A DNA stretch of 64,000 bases from Terebella lapidaria (Eukaryota > Annelida > Polychaeta > Terebellida > Terebellidae), in NCBI GenBank assembly GCA_949152475.1, contig CASCJZ010000001.1, forward strand, positions 15,001 to 79,000. The letters run 5' to 3'. The notes under the pieces were generated by a model. That model had not been told where the DNA came from and ran no database searches. It worked only from the letters and a program-made list of their open reading frames with translations. Of this stretch, positions 10,588-20,300 are shown piece after piece. Each line of letters starts with the position of its first letter. The first letter of the stretch is position 1. Position numbers and translations under genes: made by a program.

Positions 10588-11994
10588 TTTCAAGTGAGCA
10601 GTCACAGGCACTCGGCATTTTCTCGTTTAGTCAAACAGCTCTCATCCACTAGGACGTCGGCATGAGACAGACACAAGTACCCTTTCGAGGCAGATTCCTA
10701 CTCGTCAACCGGAACATGTTCACCACAAGCAGACCATGAGACCTTTCACCGCCTAACCGGCCGATAACATTTTTCTAACTATCTATGGGAGATGCGGGTT
10801 GTTTGTGACAGCACAGTCACAGGCACTCGGCATTTTCTCTTTTAGTCAAACAGCTCGCGTCTACTAGGACGTCGACGGGTGACAGATACACGTACCCTCT
10901 CGAGGAAGAGTCCTATTTCTGGCCCACTGGACGAAGCTCACCTGGAAGATGTTCCGGGTCACAGACGGTTGCTTTTCGTCGGGCTCTTTCCACCTGTCGG
11001 CCTAGCTCGGGTCATCAACGGTCACGTAAAACACCCAAGAACTCGGAATAGGTCAAGTAGACGGAAACCAATGCGATAAAACCAACTCTTCTTATGACAC
11101 GTGTTGCACCAGTACCATCATGCTATGAAAAGCCTCAGCTTATGACACATTTTGCATGCTTTCGTGTGGTCAAACAGCTCGCATCCACTGGGACACTGAC
11201 GAGTGACAGAGACAAGTACCCTCTCGAGGCAGATTCCTACTCGTCACCCGGAACATGTTCACCACAAGCACACCATGAGACCATTCGCCGGCTCATCGGT
11301 TGAAAGCAGTTTTTCAGCAATATATAGGAGATACTGAGTGTTTCGGACCTCACAATGTGGGAGTTCCGAAGCATTCAGGATTTCCTTTGAGCAGTCAGGA
11401 AAATGAAGTCGGCCGATGAGTGGGCAAATATTCTCACGGCGGGCTTTTGATGTTTTACTTTGGTGGTTGCTCTGTGATGCGACTTGCCACTTTTCCCAGA
11501 TGAATGACCCGAGCTAAGCCAACAGGAGGCGAGAGCCCGACGAAGGGCAACCGTCGGTGACCTGGAACTTGTTCCTAGTGAGCTTCTTTCAGTGAGCAGT
11601 TACAGGCACTCGGCATTTTCTCGTTTAGTCAAACAGCTCTCATCCACTAGGACGTCGGCATGAGACAGACACAAGTACCCTCTCGAGGCAGATTCCTACT
11701 CGTCAACCGGAACATGTTCACCACAAGCACACCATGAGACCACTCACCGGCTCATCCACTGACTCTATTTTTCTAACTATATATAGGAAGGGCCTTTTCA
11801 GCCTTTTCCTTTTTAGTAAAACAGCTCGCGTCCTCTAGGACGTCGAGAGGTGACAGATACAAGTACCCTCTCGAGGAAGAGTCCCACTCTTGGCCAACGG
11901 AACGAAGCTCAGCTGGATCAGGTTCCGGGTCACCGACGGTTGCAATTCTTCAGACTCTCTCCACCTGTCGGCTTAGCTCGGGTCATCAACGGTC

Positions 11995-12003
11995 ACGTAA
12001 AAG
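11995..12003 (+). other. Empty LINE target site
   Basis: The sequence acgtaaaag occurs once here, flanked by the same satellite sequence found on both sides of the inserted LINE (cacggtc-type left flank, acccacgaactc right flank). It sits exactly 2,741 bp before the left target-site duplication of LINE copy 1, so it represents the uninterrupted site. Confidence 0.9.
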
Positions 12004-14735
12004 ACCCACGAACTCAGTCTACGTCAAGTAGACGAAAACGAGAGCAATAAAACCAACTCTCTTCATGACAGGTTTTGCACCACTACCGTCATGCTATGAA
12101 AAGCCTTAGCTTACGACACATTTTGCACGCTTTCGTGTGGTCAAACAGCTCGCGTCCACTATAACACTGACGGGAGATAGATACAAGTACCCTCTTGAGG
12201 CAGCATCCTACTCTTCACTCGAAACATGTTCACCACCAGCACACCATGAGACCTTTCGCCAACTCACCGGCTGATAACATTTTCTTAAATATGTATAAGG
12301 AGTGCCGGGCGTTTGTGACAGCGCAGTCACAGGCACTCGGCACTTACTTGTTTAGTCAAGCAGCTCGCGTCCAGTAGGACGTCGACGGGTGACAGATACA
12401 AGTACCCTCTCGAGCAAGAGTCCTACTCCTGGCCCACTGCACGAAGCTCACTCGGAACATGTTACGGGTCACCGATGGTTGCCCTTCGTCGGGCTCTTTC
12501 CACCCGTCGGCTTACTTCGGGTGATCAACGGACACGTAAAAGACTCAAGAACTCGGTCTAGGTCAAGTAGACAGAAACCAGTGACAAAGACAAGTACCCT
12601 CTCGAGGCAGGACGTCGAGGGGTGACAGATACATGTACCCTCTCGAGGAAGAGTCCCACCCTTGGCCCACTGAACGAAGCTCACCTGGATCAGGTTCCGG
12701 GTCACCGACGGTTGCATTTCTTCGGACTCTTTCCACCTGTCGGCTTAGCTCGGGTCATCAACGGTCACGTAAAAGACCCACGAACTCAGTCTACGTCAAG
12801 TAGACGAAAACGAGAGCAATAAAACCAACTCTCGTCAAGACAGGTTTTGCACCACTACCGTCATGCTATGAAAAGCCTTAGCTTATGACACATTTTGCAC
12901 GCTTTCGTGTGGTCAAACAGCTCGCATCCACTGGGACACTGTCAGGTGACAGATACAAGTACCCTCTCGAGGCAGATTCCTACTCGTCACCCGGAACATG
13001 TTCACCACAAGCACACCATGAGACCATTCGCCGGCTCATCGGTTGAAAGCAGTTTTTCAGCAATATATAGGAGATACTGAGTGTTTCGGACCTCACAATG
13101 TGGGAGTTCCGAAGCATTCAGGATTTCCTTTAAGCAGTCAGGAAAATGAAGTCGGCCGATGAGTGGGCAAATATTCTCACGGCGGGCTTTTGATGTTTTA
13201 CTTTGGTGGTTGCTCTGTGATGCGACTTGTCACTTTTCTCAGATGAATGACCCGAGCTAAGCCAACAGGAGGCGAGAGCCCGACGAAGGGCAACCGTCGG
13301 TGACCTGGAACTTGTTCCAAGTGAGCTTCTTTCAGTGAGCAGTCACAGGCACTCGGCATTTTCTCATTTAGTCAAACAGCTCTCATCCACTAGGACGTCG
13401 GCATGAGACAGATACAAGTACCCTCTCGAGGCAGATTCCTACTCGTCACCCGGAACATGTTCACCACAAGCAGACCATGAGACCTTTCACCGCCTAACCG
13501 GCCGATAACATTTTTCTAACTATCTATGGGAGATGCGGGTTGTTTGTGACAGCACAGTCACAGGCACTCGGCATTTTCTCTTTTAGTCAAACAGCTTGCG
13601 TCTACTAGGACGTCGACGGGTGACAGATACACGTACCCTCTCGAGGAAGAGTCCTATTTCTGGCCCACTGGACGAAGCTCACCTGGAAGATGTTCCGGGT
13701 CACAGACGGTTGCTTTTCGTCGGGCTCTTTCCACCTGTCGGCCTAGCTCGGGTCATCAACGGTCACGTAAAACACCCAAGAACTCGGAATAGGTCAAGTA
13801 GACGGAAACCAATGCGATAAAACCAACTCTTCTTATGACACGTGTTGCACCAGTACCATCATGCTATGAAAAGCCTCAGCTTATGACACATTTTGCATGC
13901 TTTCGTGTGGTCAAACAGCTCGCATCCACTGGGACACTGACGAGTGACAGAGACAAGTACCCTCTCGAGGCAGATTCCTACTCGTCACCCGGAACATGTT
14001 CACCACAAGCACACCATGAGACCATTCGCCGGCTCATCGGTTGAAAGCAGTTTTTCAGCAATATATAGGAGATACTGAGTGTTTCGGACCTCACAATGTG
14101 GGAGTTCCGAAGCATTCAGGATTTCCTTTAAGCAGTCAGGAAAATGAAGTCGGCCGATGAGTGGGCAAATATTCTCACGGCGGGCTTTTGATGTTTTACT
14201 TTGGTGGTTGCTCTGTGATGCGACTTGCCACTTTTCCCAGATGAATGACCCGAGCTAAGCCAACAGGAGGCGAGAGCCCGACGAAGGGCAACCGTCGGTG
14301 ACCTGGAACTTGTTCCTAGTGAGCTTCTTTCAGTGAGCAGTCACAGGCACTCGGCATTTTCTCGTTTAGTCAAACAGCTCTCATCCACTAGGACGTCGGC
14401 ATGAGACAGACACAAGTACCCTCTCGAGGCAGATTCCTACTCGTCAACCGGAACATGTTCACCACAAGCACACCATGAGACCACTCGCCGGCTCACCCAC
14501 TGACTCTATTTTTCTAACTATATATAGGAAGGGCCTTTTCAGCCTTTTCCTTTTTAGTAAAACAGCTCGCGTCCTCTAGGACGTCGAGAGGTGACAGATA
14601 CAAGTACCCTCTCGAGGAAGAGTCCCACTCTTGGCCAACGGAACGAAGCTCAGCTGGATCAGGTTCCGGGTCACCGACGGTTGCATTTCTTCAGACTCTC
14701 TCCACCTGTCGGCTTAGCTCGGATCATCAACGGTC
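12004..14735 (+). repeat. Satellite 2 unit left of LINE copy 1
   Basis: One 2.74-kb higher-order unit of A, B and C modules with two module C copies (from about 13,072 and 14,066). It is repeated at +9,100 (21104-23835) with few differences, for example ctgcacgaag for ctgaacgaag near 12440. The last bases before the insertion carry ggatcatcaa, where LINE-free units have gggtcatcaa. Both LINE-bearing units share this variant. Confidence 0.9.
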
Positions 14736-15640
14736 ACGTAAAAGCCCGTTCTACAGTACTTGAGGGTCGCCTAACCCGAGCCGAGAAAGTTATTGGTGAC
14801 CTTAGGGAACGGACCTTCGAGATCGAAGCACGTAGCATGCGGGAGAATATTGTTTTTCAACAGATTCCTGAGTCAAATGAACCAAGTATTAGAGTGGTGT
14901 GGAATTTCTTGAAATCGGAAATGAATATATCAGATGACAACTTGCGAAAAATCAACTTGATCAGGGCTCATCGTATGGGCAAACAGGGGAATTATATCCG
15001 ACCAATTGTGGCCCGTTTTGACAGAGGCAGTATTGAGTTGGTAATGAAACATGCCAACCAACTCAAGGGAACAACTTACGCTGTCAATGTCCAGCTTCCT
15101 AGAGAACTGGAGGAGAGACGCAAGGAACTTGTGCCGAAGTACAAGGAAGCCCGAGATGCTAAGAAAAAAGTGGCTTGGAAGCGGGACCGTCTTTTTATCG
15201 ACGACATTGAGTACCGGGCTGCTAACGACCAGATCCAGGTTGATCCTTCAGCATGTGACCCCGTCGAGAAATCATCAGCTACTAAGGTTACCAGAACACC
15301 CCCCAAAGTGTATACAGGCAGTCGATACCAGGGTAATTCCGTCCCCATCGATAAGCAGGAGGATATTCTTCCAGGTTTACACGCCATATATAGCGACGCT
15401 AGAGTAGCATCTGCCACACATAACACCTACGCATATCGTCTGAGTACTCCGTCCGGGATTGTGGAACATTACGAGGATGATGGCGAGCACGGAGCGGGTA
15501 GGCGAGTCCTTCGTGTTCTTCAGTCACTCGACATCCAGAACCGCATCGTGTGCATCACTCGCTGGTACGGGGGAGTTGAACTTGGTCCAGCTCGCTTTAA
15601 GCATGTGGAGGAGGCAGTCAATGACGTTCTGAAATTGTAG
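14591..15640 (+). CDS. LINE ORF1 protein with C-terminal IMPACT domain, fused to satellite-encoded leader
   Basis: The 349-codon frame has three origins. Residues 1-51 are satellite 2 translation. LINE sequence starts at residue 52, inside a coiled coil (about 53-85, TVLEGRLTRAEKVIGDLRER). Residues 86-165 (RENIVFQQIPES, RAHRMG, RPIVARFDR) match the RRM-like domain of L1-type ORF1 RNA-binding proteins, and 166-215 (LPRELEERRKELVPKYKEAR, DRLFIDDIEY) match its C-terminal domain. After a polar linker, residues 257-349 carry the hallmarks of the IMPACT/UPF0029 family: ATHNTYAYR (275-283), DDGEHGAGRRVL (296-307) and ITRWYGGVELGPARFKHV (322-339). The first part should bind LINE RNA. The IMPACT domain's role here is unknown; cellular IMPACT binds GCN1 and dampens GCN2 signalling. 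The native start is lost. The start given is only where the open frame begins (a GTG), so true translation from it is doubtful. Confidence 0.85.
   Translation: MTDTSTLSRKSPTLGQRNEAQLDQVPGHRRLHFFRLSPPVGLARIINGHVKARSTVLEGRLTRAEKVIGDLRERTFEIEARSMRENIVFQQIPESNEPSIRVVWNFLKSEMNISDDNLRKINLIRAHRMGKQGNYIRPIVARFDRGSIELVMKHANQLKGTTYAVNVQLPRELEERRKELVPKYKEARDAKKKVAWKRDRLFIDDIEYRAANDQIQVDPSACDPVEKSSATKVTRTPPKVYTGSRYQGNSVPIDKQEDILPGLHAIYSDARVASATHNTYAYRLSTPSGIVEHYEDDGEHGAGRRVLRVLQSLDIQNRIVCITRWYGGVELGPARFKHVEEAVNDVLKL
14736..14744 (+). repeat. Target-site duplication, left (LINE copy 1)
   Basis: The 9-bp acgtaaaag is repeated at 21095-21103 on the other side of the element and is present once in the empty sites at 11995-12003 and 32727-32735. 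Confidence 0.92.
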
Positions 15641-17352
15641 TTTGTTTTGCATGTTCATTCTCAGTCGAATCTTGTGATTCTAGTGTTGAAAACAGTAACT
15701 TTCTTAATCTGCAAGTGCATGATCAATCAATAGACTTAGTGAAATGTATGAGCCTGAATCAATAATTATAGACTTACCGGTATGCTTCCTTAAATTCCCG
15801 TCATTCTATGCACTTGAATCGTCCACCTTGTATCAGCATAACTTTATGAACAGGAATGGATTGACATAGAAAATCTACATCTGAACTGTTTGTTGTAATG
15901 TCGTAAGTTAATTTTGAATACACACTTATTAAGGAAAAATAACGATCACAGTGTGGTGTAAATAATCACTAATGAACGCGTGTAGTTGTGACTTTATGTC
16001 TACAGCAGCAAAACTTGACACTACGTTGCTGGTAGTTCATTCAATATTTTGCTGTAATGTCCGTTGAATTTGGTGTGCTTGTTTGATCACATCATATACA
16101 TGAACGTATGAATGGGATTAATTTGGTTGTTGATGCGTACCGCTGAAGTTTGTAACAATCATAATTTGTCGAAACTCTTCGATCATAAATGTGAACAATT
16201 GACAATATATTAATAACAACCAACATCATTAATATATGAATGAGGTAAACTTGTGTGCTTTTCTGTTGTTCGTGTTGATATTCGAGAAGACTTGGATACT
16301 TTCGTTGGCGTCATTTCTATTTGAAAGTGTACTACTTAAAAGCATGGCACGCATTTATGTTGCATTTAAAAAATATATATTTACATATTTTACATTATAT
16401 AGATATATTATTCGAACTGCTGACAAACAGAGCTAACACAGGTTTTAGGTCTCCGACGTCGGGTTGCATTTGTCGTACCTCAGTCGTCTGTCTAACTGCC
16501 GACAGAGCAAGCGCAGGTTTTAGACGTGGCGTTGCATTTGTCGTCCCTCAGTCGTCTATATACAATTTTGACTTTGGAATTTGCAGCCGGATCGAAATAT
16601 TCCAAGAGGAAAGAACTGAGGGAGGTATTACACTTGTGTAGCTTCGTACCATGTGTGGGGTTTCGTTACTCGTTACTCTTGAGTTGTCTATTTTGGCGTG
16701 GCATCTATTTTGATCTTTTGACGGCTTTGTAAAGAGTTGAACGCTTCCGGAAGAAGCCATAATGTTGGCACATCCGAGTGAAAGGTCGTGTGCTTGGTTT
16801 CGGTGGTGGCCTTGGTTTTAGCCTTCGGTGACTTTGAAGGCTGAAGGTAGAAAATTGGTGGGGAAATATATGATTGCGACTCAACACTGTATTTTCCTCC
16901 GGTAACCTTCTTTGGCCCTTGGGCTAATATGTAACGCTACAGTTTATAGCAGAATGATCGTAGCACCATACACATGTTTGAGATAGTACATTCTTATGGT
17001 GAACATATGATATAATGTGCAATGCCTCATGAACGTATCTCGGAAGTTTACATTGAGAGTTGGTCTTTTTTTCAGCACAATAAGTTCGTTCGACCCGCAT
17101 ATTTACCAGTGGTCGATTTGTCGATTTCTGACCCTAAAACACTTGGGGGGGTCCTTGTATGTATCTTGCTATTCGTATTAATATGATATATTATAGCATC
17201 AAAAATTAGTTCATACATCATTAAGCAAATGGTAGAAATTGTTTCTTTGGTCGATTGGCACACATGTAGAGATAACTATTCACAATGATAAATTAATGCA
17301 GCTTTCACAATTCGCTTACAAGGCCTTCTTGGAGTCCGTGTAACTGTAAATA
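15641..17352 (+). other. Inter-ORF region of LINE copy 1 (1.7 kb)
   Basis: No convincing gene lies between ORF1 and ORF2. The stretch is AT-rich from the ORF1 stop onward, unlike ORF1. Frames of 60-106 codons (16236-16436, 16321-16641 and several antisense) have no recognisable domain. It holds a ~70-bp direct repeat (16439-16562). CR1-type elements normally have closely spaced or overlapping ORFs, so 1.7 kb is unusual. It could carry an internal promoter, an IRES or a former 5' UTR. Confidence 0.7.
16439..16562 (+). repeat. Imperfect ~70-bp direct repeat in the inter-ORF region
   Basis: Two copies share caggttttag, gttgcatttgtcgt and cctcagtcgtct. The second block recurs at 68-bp spacing (16463 and 16531), with a short indel after the first block. 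The second copy runs into tatatac. Tandem monomers of this size are typical of LINE 5' UTR promoters, so this may be a promoter remnant; that is inference. Confidence 0.6.
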
Positions 17353-20300
17353 ATGTGTCACGAAGCCGACGTGTTTGGTGTCCATATTGTTGAAACATGT
17401 ATTTGTACATATGTTTTTTATTTGTGTTCTCGTATTTTGTTATATATTTCTAAGAACAGTGGCGCAATATTAAATGGCACCAGGAATACTTCAATTTATA
17501 TATTTTTTGGTGAAAAGTATTTGATTACAGCTTTGTTGTCCACCTCTGCACTGAAGGTAATATTATTATTATCCGGAGACATTCATTCTAATCCAGGCCC
17601 AAACCAAATATCAATCTGTCATTCAAATATAAGGGGACTGTCTATCAACTCATGTGAAAACAAAATGTATAAGGTTGACGAGCTCTATAGCCATTATTGC
17701 GTCGAGGAATCTTTCAATTTTATATGCATATCTGAAACTCACCTGAATGCGGATACAGATATGACAGACTTTCCAATTCCTGACGATGAATATATATTGT
17801 ACCGTCGCGACCGTGTGGGTCGTCGAGGTGGCAGAGTGGCGATCTTAGCGTCAACTCATTTTGCGCATACTCAAATTCTCGATTTGTCACACCCAAATAT
17901 TGAAAATCTATGGATTGAAATTGTTCATCATAACAAGTCCATAATGCTTGGTGTATTTTACAGACCTCCAAACCAATCCAATGATGAGGTAGACCTCTTC
18001 ATTGATAGTTTTCAAGACAACTTGAATGACGTTTGTGCACGTAAACCCTCCAATATTTTCGTTCTAGGCGACTTCAATGATCGGTGTACTACTTGGCACT
18101 CAGATCATAGTAACAGTGAATTAAGAAACAAATTATATGATCTCTTGAATTGCAATGATTTGTCGCAGGTCATTGAAGACCCGACAAGGATAACATCTCA
18201 AACAGCTACTATACTGGACCTTGTCATTACCGATTCACCTGTAAGTATAACTGCACATGGTGTATTACCGCCTATAGCCGACAGTGATCATAGTGTTGTT
18301 TTTTGTAAAACTAGTTTCACTTATTGCTCTGATAAACCATATACGAGAAGAATTTATGACTATCGAAAAGCAAATTTTGATGATATGAATGTAGATATTT
18401 ATAACTCGCCATTATGCACCCTTATTAACGCAGTGGATGACGTCGACGACGCAGTAGATGTATGGTATACGTTTATGAATGATAATATAACAAATTATAT
18501 TCCATCGAAAGTAGTGACTGTGCGACCAAAAGATAAACCATGGTTAACTGGTGAAATAAAAAGATTACTCAGAGTTAGAAATAGGTTGTTTAAGAAGTTT
18601 AAAAGAACTAGGAAAATAGAGGATGAAATTCGTTGGAAGGACAGTCGTCGGGAGGCGAAAATTTCGATGAACGCATCCAAAAAGCGTTATTTTGATAAAC
18701 TTTACAATTTGCTGGAAGATCCTGATTTAGCACCGAAAAAGTATTGGCAGATAACAAAATCCTTGTATGGTAGTACAAAAACAAAAAACTTTGGCATTCC
18801 ATCTTTAATAGATAACGACGTGCAATACACGAAATCTTCAGAAAAATGTAATTTGCTCAATCGCTTTTTTGCAGATCAGTCGAAGTTGAATATACCTTCT
18901 GACCATAAACTTCCCGATTTGGTACCAAAATCAAATAATACCCTCAGTGACATTGTTGTGACTGAGGAACAGGTCATGGAAGTATTACAAAAACTGGACG
19001 TCAATAAAGCAAGTGGCCCTGATCACATAAGTAATAGAGTATTAAGATTGTGTGCCCCTTCTATTGCCCTTCCATTGAGTATTATATTTAACAAATCATT
19101 CGCGACTGGAAAAGTACCTGAAAAATGGAAGTTATCTAACATCACCCCAGTTTATAAAAAAGGCGAAAAGTCAGTTAAATCTAACTATAGACCAGTGGCC
19201 CTGTTGCCGTGTGTGTCCAAAGTACAGGAGAAACTTATTTTTAATGTATTGTATCAATTTTGTATAGACAATAACTTACTCACTTGGAGAAATTCGGGAT
19301 TCAAAAAAATGGACTCGGCAATGAATCAACTTATATATATAACCCACCAATTGAATAAAGACTTAGACACTGGTAATGACATCTGTATGGTATTCCTGGA
19401 CGTTAGTAAAGCTTTCGATAAGGTTTGGCATCCAGGATTATTACATAAGTTGAAAGAATTTGGAATATGTGGATCATTGTTGAACTGGTTAGCTTCATAT
19501 CTATCCAACCGTAAACAACGGGTCGTGATTAATGGACAAGATTCTGAGTGGCTTGAAACAGAAGCTGGGGTTCCCCAGGGATCAATATTAGGTCCCCTAT
19601 TATTTTTGATATTTATAAATGACATAATTAGCGATATTCAATCTGAGATATATCTATTTGCGGACGACACATTCTTGTACAAAACCATTAGGTCTGACCA
19701 AGATAGTTTTGACGACTTGAATAGTGACTTATACAAACTTCAGTGCTGGTCATCACAGTGGTTGGTCACATTTAATGCAGAAAAAACAGAATATATGAAA
19801 GTATCGCGCAAAAAACATGTCGCTGATGATTCGCCTCTGATGTTAAATAATACTCATATCAAGCTCGTCGACACCCATAAACATCTCGGCGTAACTTTCA
19901 ATAGCAAAGGCTCATGGGTTGACCATATTTACGATCTGAAACGCAAGGCAACCAGGTCCACTGGTCTGTTGCGCCGGATACAATATTATGTTCCACGTTC
20001 ATGTTTGGACACACTTTATAAATCCTTCGTAAGGCCATTATTAGAATATGGAGATGTATTGTTTGATTCTGCGCCAAATTTATACCTAACTCAGCTTGAA
20101 AAGGTTCAACGGGATTGTGCGATAATTGTTACTGGCGCGTACAGACATACATCACATGAAGCACTGTTACACGAGTTGGGATGGGAGCCGCTCTCATTGC
20201 GTCGTCGACGTCATCGATTGTGTATCATGTACAAAATTCAAACGGAATTGGCCCCAAATTATTTGTGTGATATATGTCCATCGGCAATAGGGGATGTTGT

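Larger units (their letters stand above)
9884..11994 (+). repeat. Satellite 2, LINE-free ~2.74-kb unit
   Basis: This block matches 12,622-14,735 at a spacing of 2,741 bp for most landmarks (10879/13620, 11094/13835, 11850/14591). It contains two copies of module C (from about 10,323 and 11,326). It is the same higher-order unit that carries the LINE further right, but without the insertion. Confidence 0.85.

Noticed and set aside
15076-15426. Antisense 116-codon frame and the +1-shifted 118-codon frame (15051-15407) in LINE ORF1
   Set aside because: Both are shadows of ORF1, whose frame carries the recognisable domains. The same applies to the antisense frames within ORF2 (for example 19326-19625).
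16236-16641. 66- and 106-codon frames in the LINE inter-ORF region
   Set aside because: They overlap each other, lie in AT-rich sequence, cross the ~70-bp repeat and match no family I know.
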